Source: Butyricicoccus_A sp963620595 (lineage in GTDB: Bacteria; Bacillota; Clostridia; Oscillospirales; Butyricicoccaceae). From it: DNA of 64,000 nucleotides. The notes beneath the pieces were generated by a model. It ran no database searches. It had not been told where the DNA came from and saw only the letters and a program-made list of their open reading frames with translations. The stretch covers positions 62,001-126,000 of the forward strand of contig CAVFAY010000003.1 of assembly GCA_963620595.1 (NCBI GenBank). Direction: 5' to 3'. The translations under genes and the position numbers were made by a program. Below, piece by piece: positions 1 through 8,248 of the stretch (the stretch's first letter is position 1; each line of letters opens with the position of its first letter).

Positions 1-112
1 CCTTGTCAAATGTAACGGAAGCGCCGTCTTCAACGCCAAGCTTCTCAACGTAGATTACGTCACCTTCGGATACCTTGTACTGCTTGCCACCGGTTACAAT
101 AATTGCATACAT
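1..112 (-). CDS. rplU: 50S ribosomal protein L21, N-terminal part (cut by window edge)
   Basis: The first 37 codons of L21 are present and the rest lies beyond the left edge. The start reads MYAIIVTGGKQYKV, the highly conserved L21 N-terminus, whose GGKQYKV segment is diagnostic. L21 binds 23S rRNA in the large subunit. An AGAGGTG ribosome site lies before the ATG. In Firmicutes rplU is normally followed by a small gene and rpmA, which would be outside the window. The identity is near certain from this segment; only the length cannot be judged. Confidence 0.95.
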   Translation of the reverse strand, partial: MYAIIVTGGKQYKVSEGDVIYVEKLGVEDGASVTFDK

Positions 113-205
113 TGCGGTAGCACCTCTCTTTCTATAATAGAGTCACGCTCTCGCGGGGGATGTCCTGTCTCGGACATACTTCACCAACCCGGTCAATGCG
201 GCTTC
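113..205 (-). promoter_or_regulatory. rplU 5' leader, candidate L21 autoregulatory leader
   Basis: About 90 nt lie between the promoter and the rplU start. The leader holds a short perfect hairpin (TGTCC at 172-176 in minus orientation pairing with GGACA at 161-165) followed by a purine/GC-rich stretch. L21 leader RNAs are known upstream of rplU in Firmicutes, so an autoregulatory element is expected here, but I cannot confirm the family consensus by eye. Confidence 0.45.
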
Positions 206-209
206 TTGT

Positions 210-238
210 ATGTTACCATATCCAGCTAATGCTGTCAA
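210..238 (-). promoter_or_regulatory. Sigma-A promoter of rplU
   Basis: In minus orientation a perfect -35 TTGACA (233-238) and a -10 TAACAT (210-215) are separated by 17 bp. It faces rplU and lies between folD's end and rplU. Confidence 0.8.
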
Positions 239-306
239 CAATCTTTTTACTTTTGTCCGTCAAAATTCCGCAGTGTTTGCACGGGATTTGTGCACATATT
301 TCACAA

Positions 307-1164
307 TCAGTCGACAATACCGTGATGCAGCTTGGCTGCCTTCAGGGTATTCTTCATCAGCATGGTGATGGTCATCGGGCCTACGCCGCCCGGAACAGGA
401 GTCAGATACGATGCCTTTTCGTTGACCTCATCAAAGGCAACATCACCACACAGCTTACCGTCCTTGCGGTTCATGCCGACATCAATGACAACGGCACCGT
501 CCTTGACCATATCCGCAGTGACAAAATCCGCCTTGCCGACAGCTGCCACCAGAATATCTGCCTTTGCGCAGACTTCTTTGAGGTTTTTAGTGCGGGAATG
601 GCAAATGGTAACAGTTCCGTTCTTGTGCAGCAGCAGCATAGCCATCGGCTTGCCAACGATATTGGAGCGGCCAATGACAACACAATTCTTGCCGTTTGGG
701 TCAATATCATACTCTTCGAGCAGCTGCATGACACCCGCCGGCGTGCACGGCAGGAAATCAAAATTACCAACCATGATCTTACCGACATTGATCGGATGAA
801 AGGCATCGACGTCCTTCTCCGGAGAGATAGCGTCAATAATTGCCTGCTCATCAACGTGCTTCGGCACCGGCAGCTGACACAGAATGCCGTCGATATGCGG
901 ATTGTGATTCAGCTCGTCAATCAAACCGAGCAGCTCCTCCTGCGTGGTTTCTTCCGGCAGAGCATACTTTTCCGAATAGAAACCGCACTCCTCGCAGGCG
1001 CGCTCCTTGTTGCGCACATATACCTTGGACGCCGGATCTTCTCCCACAATAATTACTGCGAGACCTGGACGAACGCCCTTTTCCTTCAAACCATTGACCT
1101 CTTCCAAAATGCTTCCGCGAACCTTTGCAGAAACCATTTTGCCATCCATACGAACTGCACTCAT
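307..1164 (-). CDS. folD: Bifunctional methylenetetrahydrofolate dehydrogenase / methenyltetrahydrofolate cyclohydrolase
   Basis: 285 aa, the usual FolD length. The enzyme interconverts 5,10-methylene-THF, 5,10-methenyl-THF and 10-formyl-THF with NADP(H) in the cytoplasm, feeding purine, formylmethionine and one-carbon pathways. The substrate-site motif YVRNK, the QLPVPKHVD segment, PCTPAGVM and the cofactor-loop motif GRSNIVGKPMA are all visible. The start was set at the ATG preceded by AAGGAGG; that ATG overlaps the lgt stop as ATGA, so the two are translationally coupled. A longer upstream frame inside lgt exists but has no ribosome site and is not conserved FolD sequence. Last gene of the ymfF-ymfH-lgt-folD operon. 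Confidence 0.97.
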   Translation of the reverse strand: MSAVRMDGKMVSAKVRGSILEEVNGLKEKGVRPGLAVIIVGEDPASKVYVRNKERACEECGFYSEKYALPEETTQEELLGLIDELNHNPHIDGILCQLPVPKHVDEQAIIDAISPEKDVDAFHPINVGKIMVGNFDFLPCTPAGVMQLLEEYDIDPNGKNCVVIGRSNIVGKPMAMLLLHKNGTVTICHSRTKNLKEVCAKADILVAAVGKADFVTADMVKDGAVVIDVGMNRKDGKLCGDVAFDEVNEKASYLTPVPGGVGPMTITMLMKNTLKAAKLHHGIVD

Positions 1165-2006
1165 GCTGTTTCCTCCTTGTGATTGCTTTCCTGCGTTATG
1201 TTTTTGAGAAACGGCATCTTCCGATTGAGAAAGAAGCCGCCCAAACCAATAATGGCACAAATCAGTGCCACGACTTGTGATACTCGAATGCCTGTACCCC
1301 ACAGATACAAACTGTCTGTGCGCAGTCCTTCAATAAAGAATCGACCCAGACCATACCATCCGAGATATAACAATGTGATCTCGCCGCGATATTTCCGCTT
1401 TTTCGAGACAACATACAAGATAAAGAATCCTACCAAACTCCATACCGACTCATAAAAGAATGTCGGATGATTGCCGGTCGCTCCGGCTTCTGCCAGCGTT
1501 TTTCCGATGACCATGCGCCACGGCGCGGTTGTTGTGCTGCCGTATGCCTCACAATTGAAGAAATTGCCCCAACGACCCAAAATCTGACCGATTGGCACTG
1601 CAATGGCAAAGACATCCAACATATTCATCAGATCAATCTTTTTGAAGCGGCACACGGCAGCGATAACAACAATGCCGCCCAAAATACCGCCGTAAATCGC
1701 CAAACCGCCATGCCAAATGGCAAAGATCTCTGACAGATTGTTTTTATATTGATCCCACTCAAAAATAACATAATAAATACGGGCACATACAATGCCCAGC
1801 GGCACAGCAAACAGCACGCAGTCATACACATCGTCCTGCTTGACGCCGAAGGACGGACACCGCACAGATGCATAGATAACAGCCAATACCACACCGCACA
1901 TAATGAGAATACCATACCAGTAAATCGGCTTGGATGCAATATGAACGGCGATATTAGAGAGATGAAATTCCAGTCCTAAGCCCGGAAAGGAAACAACCTG
2001 TTCCAT
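1161..2006 (-). CDS. lgt: Prolipoprotein diacylglyceryl transferase
   Basis: 281 aa integral membrane enzyme that moves diacylglycerol from phosphatidylglycerol onto the lipobox cysteine of prelipoproteins, the first step of lipoprotein maturation. The family signature GRWGNFFNCEAYG is intact, with about seven hydrophobic segments and the N-terminal HIASKPIYWYGI region. AGGAGGGATAACGC precedes the ATG. The partner signal peptidase lspA lies at 49.2 kb, and at least four lipobox proteins in the window (sulfate-binding protein, CbiK, the NEAT-like protein, the Fec-type binding protein) are its likely substrates. It sits 3 bp after ymfH. Confidence 0.97.
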   Translation of the reverse strand: MEQVVSFPGLGLEFHLSNIAVHIASKPIYWYGILIMCGVVLAVIYASVRCPSFGVKQDDVYDCVLFAVPLGIVCARIYYVIFEWDQYKNNLSEIFAIWHGGLAIYGGILGGIVVIAAVCRFKKIDLMNMLDVFAIAVPIGQILGRWGNFFNCEAYGSTTTAPWRMVIGKTLAEAGATGNHPTFFYESVWSLVGFFILYVVSKKRKYRGEITLLYLGWYGLGRFFIEGLRTDSLYLWGTGIRVSQVVALICAIIGLGGFFLNRKMPFLKNITQESNHKEETA

Positions 2007-2009
2007 GCG

Positions 2010-3275
2010 TTATCCCTCCTTCTGCGGCACAACAACCGCCATCGCTGTTCGATTTGGCTTCACCCACGCCTGCACGCGCTGTACAATCTCCGCCTGCGTG
2101 ATGCTCTGAAATACCTCTGCAAAGTCAAATGCCATCGCACCGGAGAACACCGCCTCTACCTGCATGCGGCATACACCGCTTGCATCACTACTGCGTCGAA
2201 TATACTTTCCATAAAGTGCCTTTTTGATTCTGCGGAACACCGCCTCCTCAATACCTTCATCTGCTACGCGCTGCATTTCGCGTTCCAACGCTTCACGCAC
2301 GGCATCTGGGTCACTGGTCTCACCGCTGAACAGCGCACACGCGCCGCCCGCAAACGTAAAATAGTCCGGATCAAAGGTTCGATCAACCAAGCCTCGCTGA
2401 TATAAGGCATCATACAGCACGGTTGACTTGCCGCAGACGCACTGCGCTGCCAGTTCACCCACAAGCTGCTGACGATACATATCATCCAGCACATCATCTT
2501 TGCAGCCCAGCATAAAAATCGGACGTGACACTGCCATTTTGCGCTCCCAGTACGGCTGTGCCACGGTTTCCGGCTCCTCTCCATACGAACGAGCAGCAAT
2601 CTCTGCGGCATCTGCCGGTGTGATGCGCTGCGCCAGCTCGACCACGCGGTCAAAGTCATACTGTCCGCAGACAACCAATGCCAAATTCTTTGGAGAATAA
2701 AAGCCGCGATGGCACAAATGCAAAACAGCCGGATCAATCGGCGCAATGGTCTGCTTACTTCCTGCGACAGAAATACGCACTGGGTGCACCGCATACATTG
2801 CTTGCAGAACGCCGACATAGGCCGCCCACCCCGGCGTATCCTCTAACATATCAATTTCCTGCCCGATGATGCCTTTTTCCTTCGCCACATTTTCATCCGT
2901 AAAATACGGCGTTGTGACAAAGCGCAGCAGAATTTCCAAGTCTTCATAAAACCGATCCGTGCACGTAAAATGATATGCTGTCATGGTATGGCTGGTAAAT
3001 GCATTTGGCTGCGCGCCTCGCGCTGAAAATTTTTGCAGAGCATTGCCGTCCTCTTCCTCAAACAGCTTGTGCTCCAGAAAATGGGCAATACCCGGTGTGA
3101 CATCATAGGTTTGTCCATCCAGTTCAAAATGGCAGTCAATCGAACCAAAATCTGCCGCCAGCATGGCGAACGTTTTTTCACTGTCTGAACGCGGAATGCA
3201 GTAGATGCGCAGTCCATTGGGCAAGACCGTCATTTGAATCTGCTCGTCCAGCTGCGGATAACAACGTGTTTCCAT
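2010..3275 (-). CDS. ymfH: M16-family zinc metalloprotease, YmfH type
   Basis: 421 aa. The inverted zinc motif HxxEH is present as HFLEH about 60 residues in (H59, E62, H63 from the chosen start), with the downstream acidic ligand region GQEIDMLED. This is therefore the catalytically competent member of the YmfF/YmfH pair. These M16 proteins are cytoplasmic peptidases of uncertain substrate found in Firmicutes near cell-envelope genes. The ATG at 3275 is 1 bp past the ymfF stop and 12 nt behind a GGGAG site; an in-frame GTG three codons earlier is too close to that site. It couples tightly to ymfF and lgt. Confidence 0.9.
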   Translation of the reverse strand: METRCYPQLDEQIQMTVLPNGLRIYCIPRSDSEKTFAMLAADFGSIDCHFELDGQTYDVTPGIAHFLEHKLFEEEDGNALQKFSARGAQPNAFTSHTMTAYHFTCTDRFYEDLEILLRFVTTPYFTDENVAKEKGIIGQEIDMLEDTPGWAAYVGVLQAMYAVHPVRISVAGSKQTIAPIDPAVLHLCHRGFYSPKNLALVVCGQYDFDRVVELAQRITPADAAEIAARSYGEEPETVAQPYWERKMAVSRPIFMLGCKDDVLDDMYRQQLVGELAAQCVCGKSTVLYDALYQRGLVDRTFDPDYFTFAGGACALFSGETSDPDAVREALEREMQRVADEGIEEAVFRRIKKALYGKYIRRSSDASGVCRMQVEAVFSGAMAFDFAEVFQSITQAEIVQRVQAWVKPNRTAMAVVVPQKEG

Positions 3276-3276
3276 C

Positions 3277-4551
3277 TTATGCACCCACTCCCTTCAGAAA
3301 ATACACCGTATCCGGCACGGCCTTCTTAGCTGCTGCCGTTACCTGTTCCCGCGTGACTGTCTCAATGCGGGCAATCAGCTGCTCCAATGTCTCTTCGCTG
3401 CCAAGCAGCGCCTGTGTCTGATAAAAATTCTCCAACGCAAATGGAGAATCGAACATCGTGTGCAGCGAAGCGCAAATCGAGCGCTTGGCATTGTCCACTT
3501 CTTTCTGTGTCAATCCGCCTGCTTGGATATCAGATAACTGACGCAGAATCTCTGTCCGTGCTCTTTCCTCGCTGTCATTTTCAATACCAGAGGTGACTGC
3601 AATCACGCCCTTGGTTTTTTCTGTCTGAGAAGAGGCGTAATAGCACAGACTCATCTTCTCACGCACATGACAAAACAATCGAGATGCTGTGCTGCCGCCG
3701 AAGCAGGAATTGAACACGATCATCGCCGGATATTCCGGATCTTTTGCGGTAATGCCTGTTCGCAAACCAATCGTCAATTTGCCCTGTGCAACCGGTTCTT
3801 CTTCTGTGATATAACGCAGCTCCTTATGCTTTGGCACGCGCAGCACCCGTGCTTCCGGTGCACGCGGCGCAGCTATCTCCGGTCGCTCTGCAAATGCCTG
3901 TTCCAGCTGCTGCGCTGCCAGCTCGGCATCCAGCGAGCCGCAGTAAAACAGCTCCAACGGTGCCGTCTGCAAGATGTTTTTGTAGTGTTTCTCCAGCTGT
4001 TCCGGCGTGATGCGGCGAATTTCCTCTATATCACCTAGTTCTACCAGCCGAAACGCTTCTTCATCACACATATGCTGATACATCCGGCGAACCACCCATG
4101 TCCGTTTGTCATCCGGCAGCGCTGCAATGCGCGCACAAAGCTGTGCAGCTTCTCGTGCGACATGCTCCGCAGTAAACGTACCCGGATGCAGCAGAATATC
4201 CGCCATCATCCGCGCAGTAGCCGCAAACAAGCCGGTATCTCCTTGCATGGCGAACCGTTCATCGATAACATCCGCTGCAAAGCCAATCAGCTGTGCTTCA
4301 CCGCGCTTGCGGACAATGGGTTCCACACGCGCACCATACAACTCATCCAACTGTGCTGCAACCGCCTGCTGTCCCGGAAAATCCCGACAGCTCACACGCA
4401 GCACATACGGCAAAAGGGCAGATAAACTGCGTCCTTTACTGTTCAGCGGTAGCTGAAACATAGCACTGAGACACGCAGTTTTGGACTGTGTGCTTGTCAC
4501 ACAGGTCAGCCCCAATCCTTTTTTCAATAAAAATCTCTTTGTAGTATGCAT
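3277..4551 (-). CDS. ymfF: M16-family peptidase-like protein, YmfF type (inactive partner)
   Basis: 424 aa with the two-lobed M16 fold signature (a C-terminal half with GLRTGI and FGGSTASRLFCHVREKMSLCYYA-like insulinase motifs), but the HxxEH zinc site is replaced by LLPYVLRV. It is therefore the non-catalytic partner that pairs with YmfH, as in mitochondrial processing peptidase subunits (family knowledge; pairing is inference). First gene of the operon, GGGAGAATATT before ATG. Confidence 0.88.
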   Translation of the reverse strand: MHTTKRFLLKKGLGLTCVTSTQSKTACLSAMFQLPLNSKGRSLSALLPYVLRVSCRDFPGQQAVAAQLDELYGARVEPIVRKRGEAQLIGFAADVIDERFAMQGDTGLFAATARMMADILLHPGTFTAEHVAREAAQLCARIAALPDDKRTWVVRRMYQHMCDEEAFRLVELGDIEEIRRITPEQLEKHYKNILQTAPLELFYCGSLDAELAAQQLEQAFAERPEIAAPRAPEARVLRVPKHKELRYITEEEPVAQGKLTIGLRTGITAKDPEYPAMIVFNSCFGGSTASRLFCHVREKMSLCYYASSQTEKTKGVIAVTSGIENDSEERARTEILRQLSDIQAGGLTQKEVDNAKRSICASLHTMFDSPFALENFYQTQALLGSEETLEQLIARIETVTREQVTAAAKKAVPDTVYFLKGVGA

Positions 4552-4606
4552 AATATTCTCCCTACTGTCCAGCCCCCAAAATCGGTTCGGACTTCAGACA
4601 ATACGT

Positions 4607-4635
4607 ATTATATCGCTGTTTTTCCCGTTCGTCTA
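4607..4635 (-). promoter_or_regulatory. Promoter of the ymfF-ymfH-lgt-folD operon
   Basis: Minus orientation: -10 TATAAT (4607-4612), 17-bp spacer, weak -35 TAGACG (4630-4635). It lies about 55 bp upstream of the ymfF start and is the only clear -10 in that gap. Confidence 0.6.
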
Positions 4636-4686
4636 CCATTTCATACAGGATTCCCTATGGATTTTTCATTTCTGTAATGTTTCACA

Positions 4687-4715
4687 TTGCATTTCTGTAT
4701 ACTGCGTGTTATCAT
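4687..4715 (+). promoter_or_regulatory. Promoter of the VanZ-family gene
   Basis: -35 TTGCAT (4687-4692) and -10 TATCAT (4710-4715) with a 17-bp spacer, 28 bp before the VanZ-family start codon. Confidence 0.55.
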
Positions 4716-4743
4716 GGGTAATCAATAAAGAAACGAAAGGAGA

Positions 4744-5274
4744 ATGATTGCGTTGAAGCGAAAAAAAACTCGTTCTCTCTCTGTAACTATCTTTTTGTGG
4801 GTCTGCCTCATCGCCTATTTAGCGTTACTGCTTAAGGTAATTCTATTTAAATTTGATTTCAATACGATTATCAATATTCTCAATGACAAAGATGAGTTGA
4901 AACTGACGCGCGTCAACCTAATTCCATTTCAAACTATCCGGTTCTATTTATTTTCCGGTCGTGTCTCTAATACTATTGCCTTTCAAAATATTGTCGGCAA
5001 TATCATGGCTTTCATGCCTATCGGCATCTTAATCCCTCTGCTTCGCCGCAAGTTGAGCCTGAAGTTCACATTTTTCTTTAGCCTTGTCCTAAGCGGTGCC
5101 ATTGAAATCACGCAATATCTCACCGGCCTCGGCTCCTGCGATATTGATGATCTGATTCTCAATGTACTCGGCGGTATGTCTGTCTCGCTGTTTTTGCTGT
5201 TGTTGGATTGTATTTCCTTTGTCATTCTGACTATTTTGAAAAAAACGCGAAAAAAATCTCGAAAAAGATCTTGA
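4744..5274 (+). CDS. VanZ-family membrane protein
   Basis: 176 aa with about four to five transmembrane segments. The VanZ-family signature is visible: NIVGNIMAFMPIGILIPL in the middle and the acidic motif EITQYLTGLG...DIDDLILNVLGG near the C-terminus. VanZ itself gives low-level teicoplanin resistance; most family members are chromosomal proteins of unknown role, so a resistance function should not be assumed. AAAGGAGA precedes the ATG. A TTG three codons in could also start. It is a single-gene unit; the promoter of the next operon begins inside its stop codon region. Confidence 0.85.
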   Translation: MIALKRKKTRSLSVTIFLWVCLIAYLALLLKVILFKFDFNTIINILNDKDELKLTRVNLIPFQTIRFYLFSGRVSNTIAFQNIVGNIMAFMPIGILIPLLRRKLSLKFTFFFSLVLSGAIEITQYLTGLGSCDIDDLILNVLGGMSVSLFLLLLDCISFVILTILKKTRKKSRKRS

Positions 5275-5299
5275 CAACAAGCGGATTCTGCGGTAGAAT
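5271..5299 (+). promoter_or_regulatory. Promoter of the ylxM-ffh-rpsP operon
   Basis: Perfect -35 TTGACA (5271-5276), 17-bp spacer, -10 TAGAAT (5294-5299). The -35 overlaps the stop codon of the preceding VanZ-family gene. Confidence 0.75.
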
Positions 5300-5310
5300 G
5301 ACAAGCGCAA

Positions 5311-5350
5311 TGTAAAGGTAATCGCCTTTACAAAGTGAAAAGCCTTTACA
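5311..5350 (+). promoter_or_regulatory. Mutually exclusive stem element in the ylxM leader
   Basis: TGTAAAGG (5311-5318) is perfectly complementary to CCTTTACA at 5325-5332 and again to a second copy at 5343-5350. It lies just after the expected transcription start and before the ylxM ribosome site (GAAGGAG). It could be an RNA switch between two hairpins or a protein operator. Confidence 0.45.
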
Positions 5351-5375
5351 ACCCGCACTGACTGAAGGAGCTGTT

Positions 5376-5741
5376 ATGAAGAACAAAACATTTGAAATGT
5401 GTATGCTCTTCGATTTTTACGGCGATATTCTGACAGACAAGCAAAAGGAATTGTTCGATCTGTATTACAACGACGATTTGTCCCTCGCGGAAATCTCTGA
5501 ACACATGGGAATTACGCGGCAGGGCGTGCGGGATGGCATCATGCGAGCAGAACATACGCTGCGTGCCACCGAGGAAAAACTCGGCTTGGTATCCAAATAC
5601 GGTCAAACACAGGCAAATCTGGAAAAGCTGGCCGATATTGTATGGGATCTGCGCGGCATGAACAATACACGGTATCATGACCCGAAGATTGCTGAGCTGT
5701 GTGAGCAAGCCTTGCAAATCACAAGACAGCTGTCTGAATAA
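5376..5741 (+). CDS. ylxM: YlxM-family helix-turn-helix protein (UPF0122), SRP-associated
   Basis: 121 aa. It begins with the family's DFYGDILTDKQKELFDLYYNDDLSLAEI segment followed by a sigma-70 region-4-like helix-turn-helix (EHMGITRQGVRDGIMRAE). YlxM is encoded with ffh in Firmicutes and is thought to modulate the signal recognition particle; in streptococci it binds SRP components. AAGGAG sits upstream of the ATG, and ffh starts 9 bp after its stop, so it is cotranscribed. Confidence 0.93.
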   Translation: MKNKTFEMCMLFDFYGDILTDKQKELFDLYYNDDLSLAEISEHMGITRQGVRDGIMRAEHTLRATEEKLGLVSKYGQTQANLEKLADIVWDLRGMNNTRYHDPKIAELCEQALQITRQLSE

Positions 5742-5750
5742 GGAGAAATC

Positions 5751-7130
5751 ATGGCATTTGAAGGTCTTTCTGAAAAAATTACTTCTGCCTTTAAGAAGCT
5801 CAAAAACCGTGGTCGGCTGAGTGAAGCCGATGTCAAGAGCGCCATGCGCGAAATCAAGCTGGCTCTGCTCGAAGCGGACGTCAACTTCAAAGTCGTCAAG
5901 CAGTTCACCAAGACGGTGACGGAACGCGCAACAGGTGCTGAGATTCTTGAAAGCCTTTCCCCTGCTCAGCAGGTTATCAAGATTGTAAATGAAGAACTGA
6001 CCAAACTCATGGGCGGTTCCAATCAGAAAATCAACATTTCCCCGAATCCACCAACGGTGATTATGATGGTCGGTTTGCAGGGTGCCGGTAAAACAACAAA
6101 CGGTGCCAAGCTCGCAGGTCTGCTCAAAAAGCAGCAGCAGCGCAGACCGCTCCTCGTTGCCTGTGATGTCTATCGTCCGGCAGCAATTGAACAGTTGAAG
6201 GTCGTCGGCGGAAAGTTAGATATTCCCGTTTTTGAAATGGGACAGGGCGATCCGGTTGAGATTGCCAAAGCAGGTGTTGATTACGCAAAGAAGAATGCGT
6301 ATGATTTGGTTTTGCTGGATACGGCAGGCCGCCTGCACATTGATGAAGCTCTGATGGATGAGCTGAAAAACATCAAAGCCACAGTAAAGCCGTCTGAGAT
6401 CATGCTGGTTGTCGATGCGATGACCGGTCAGGACGCTGTCAACGTAGCTTCTGCGTTTGACGAAGCACTGGGGATCGACGGTATTTTGATGGCAAAAATG
6501 GATGGCGACGCACGCGGTGGCGCTGCCCTTTCCACCAAAGCGGTCACCGGCAAGCCGATTAAATTCATCGGTACCGGCGAAAAGCTGGGTGATATTGAAC
6601 CATTCCATCCGGATCGTATGGCCTCCCGTATTCTCGGTATGGGCGATATGCTCACACTCATCGAGAAGGCACAGGAAAACTACGATGCCAAAAAGGCAGC
6701 GGAACTGGAAAAGAAGGTTCGCGCAAATCGTCTGACTTTGACTGATTTTGCCGATCAGCTCGGACAGTTTGAGGATCCGGAAAAAATGCAGAGTATGCTC
6801 AAAATGATTCCGGGCATGGACGCAAGTGCACTGGCTGGCGCACAGGTTGACACCAAAGCAGTTGGTCACACCAAGGCGATTATTCAGTCTATGACGCCAA
6901 AAGAGCGTGATAATCCGTCCATCATCAACTTCAGCCGCAAGAAGCGTATTGCGGCGGGCTGCGGTCTCAAAATCGAAGATGTCAATCGTCTGCTCAAGCA
7001 GTTCGAGATGATGCAAAAGATGACTCGTCAATTCAACAACATGTCCAAGAAGGGACGCAAAAAGGGCGGCATGGGCTTCCCTGGTCTCGGCAATCTTGGC
7101 AAGCGCGGAGGCTTCCGCTTCCCGTTCTAA
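5751..7130 (+). CDS. ffh: Signal recognition particle protein Ffh (SRP54)
   Basis: 459 aa GTPase that binds signal sequences of nascent membrane proteins and, with 4.5S RNA, docks with FtsY. The N domain (about 1-90) is followed by the NG GTPase with G1 GLQGAGKTT, DTAGR and the MDGDARGG motif; the C-terminal M domain contains MLKMIPGMD and the RNA-binding helix NRLLKQFEMMQKM, and ends in a Gly/Phe-rich tail. Length and order are normal. The G4 motif reads MAKMDGD rather than the more common LTKLDGD. Confidence 0.98.
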   Translation: MAFEGLSEKITSAFKKLKNRGRLSEADVKSAMREIKLALLEADVNFKVVKQFTKTVTERATGAEILESLSPAQQVIKIVNEELTKLMGGSNQKINISPNPPTVIMMVGLQGAGKTTNGAKLAGLLKKQQQRRPLLVACDVYRPAAIEQLKVVGGKLDIPVFEMGQGDPVEIAKAGVDYAKKNAYDLVLLDTAGRLHIDEALMDELKNIKATVKPSEIMLVVDAMTGQDAVNVASAFDEALGIDGILMAKMDGDARGGAALSTKAVTGKPIKFIGTGEKLGDIEPFHPDRMASRILGMGDMLTLIEKAQENYDAKKAAELEKKVRANRLTLTDFADQLGQFEDPEKMQSMLKMIPGMDASALAGAQVDTKAVGHTKAIIQSMTPKERDNPSIINFSRKKRIAAGCGLKIEDVNRLLKQFEMMQKMTRQFNNMSKKGRKKGGMGFPGLGNLGKRGGFRFPF

Positions 7131-7140
7131 TTTAATTTCG

Positions 7141-7156
7141 TGTAAAGATATTTACA
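7141..7156 (+). repeat. TGTAAA-N4-TTTACA inverted repeat before rpsP
   Basis: A perfect 6-bp inverted repeat with a 4-nt loop lies 18 bp before the rpsP start. It echoes the TGTAAAGG/CCTTTACA element in the leader of the same operon but with different spacing, so a shared function is only a suggestion. Confidence 0.35.
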
Positions 7157-7174
7157 ATAATCAATTCACAGGAG

Positions 7175-7423
7175 GTGAAAACAATGGTAAAAATCAGACT
7201 TCGCAGACTGGGTGCTAAGAAGGCTCCTTTCTACCGTGTCGTTGTCGCAGATTCCCGTTTCCCGCGCGATGGTCGTTTCATCGAGGAAATCGGCACTTAC
7301 AACCCGCTGACCGATCCGGTTGAAATCAAGATTGACAGCGAGCGCGCACAGCAGTGGATCAAGAACGGCGCACAGCCGACCGACACTGTTCGCGTACTGC
7401 TGAAGAAAACCGGCGTACTGTAA
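7175..7423 (+). CDS. rpsP: 30S ribosomal protein S16
   Basis: 82 aa. The N-terminus VKIRLRRLGAKKAPFYRVVVADSR is the S16 signature (shown here as a description of positions 2-25), followed by GRFIEEIGTYNP. S16 is an early-assembly 30S protein. A canonical AGGAGGTG precedes the ATG. It sits in the conserved ffh-rpsP-khpA-rimM-trmD order. Confidence 0.98.
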   Translation: MKTMVKIRLRRLGAKKAPFYRVVVADSRFPRDGRFIEEIGTYNPLTDPVEIKIDSERAQQWIKNGAQPTDTVRVLLKKTGVL

Positions 7424-7445
7424 AAATCAAGTGAGGTTGTTTTAG

Positions 7446-7676
7446 ATGAAAGAACTTTTGACCTACATCGCAAAGAACCTTGTTAACGACCCGGACGCCG
7501 TCAATGTAACCGAAACCATACAGGGAGAGGAAATCGTTTTCGAGCTCCGCGTTGCTCCTGATGATATGGGTAAGGTCATCGGCCGTCATGGTCGCATAGC
7601 GAAGGAAATTCGCACCTTGATGAAGGCGGCCGGTAATCGTCAAAATAAAAAGGTCACTGTCGAAATTGTCGACTGA
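7446..7676 (+). CDS. khpA: KH-domain RNA-binding protein KhpA
   Basis: 76 aa single KH domain with the GxxG loop as IGRHGR and the flanking helix IAKEIRTLMKAAG. KhpA (YlqC) pairs with KhpB/Jag and binds RNA to influence cell division and envelope gene expression in Gram-positive bacteria. It follows rpsP by 22 bp. An intrinsic terminator lies 10 bp after its stop. Confidence 0.95.
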   Translation: MKELLTYIAKNLVNDPDAVNVTETIQGEEIVFELRVAPDDMGKVIGRHGRIAKEIRTLMKAAGNRQNKKVTVEIVD

Positions 7677-7685
7677 ATCTTTTCA

Positions 7686-7710
7686 AGAGCCGCGGCGCGG
7701 CTCTTTTTTT
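7686..7710 (+). terminator. Intrinsic terminator between khpA and rimM
   Basis: GC-rich palindrome AGAGCCGCG/CGCGGCTCT (7686-7704) followed by seven T residues. It splits the operon: rimM-trmD would be expressed by read-through or from a separate promoter that I do not see in the 28 bp that follow. Confidence 0.85.
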
Positions 7711-7738
7711 CTACTCTTTTCACCTTGGAGGATTCTCG

Positions 7739-8248
7739 ATGAAAAAGCAATATCTGGAAATTGGCAAAATCGTAAACACGCACGGCATTCGCGGTGACAT
7801 CAAAGTGCAGCCGTGGTGCGACTCCCCGGATTTTTTGGCTGAGTTTGACACGCTGTATCGCAAGGATCAGTCTCCGATTACCATCGCCTCAGCGAAAGTG
7901 CACAAGGGCTGTGTGCTCATGCATTTAGAGGGCGTAGACACGGTAGAACAGGCGCAGGCTATGCGCGGCATGACGCTGTACATGAACCGCGACGATGTAG
8001 AACTGGAGGAAGGCGCTTTCTTCATTCAGGATGTCATTGGTCTGCCGGTATATGACGAGCGCGTTGGACGCGAAATCGGTGTAGTCAAAGAAATTTCCGA
8101 CGGCCCAGCCGGCGATTTGTACGTCATTCAGGACGGCAAGACCCAGCACATGATCCCGGGCGTACCGGAATTTTTAAAAGAAGTTGATTTGGAAAATGGC
8201 CGTGTCACGGTGCACACGATTGAAGGACTGTTGAGCGATGAAATTTGA
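7739..8248 (+). CDS. rimM: 16S rRNA processing protein RimM
   Basis: 169 aa. The N-terminal RimM domain begins YLEIGKIVNTHGIRGDIKVQP, reported here only by its GKIV..HGIRG core; the C-terminal PRC-barrel carries IPGVPEFLKEVD. RimM helps mature the 30S head and binds S19. CTTGGAGGATTCTCG precedes the ATG. The last 11 bp overlap trmD, typical of this pair. Confidence 0.95.
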   Translation: MKKQYLEIGKIVNTHGIRGDIKVQPWCDSPDFLAEFDTLYRKDQSPITIASAKVHKGCVLMHLEGVDTVEQAQAMRGMTLYMNRDDVELEEGAFFIQDVIGLPVYDERVGREIGVVKEISDGPAGDLYVIQDGKTQHMIPGVPEFLKEVDLENGRVTVHTIEGLLSDEI

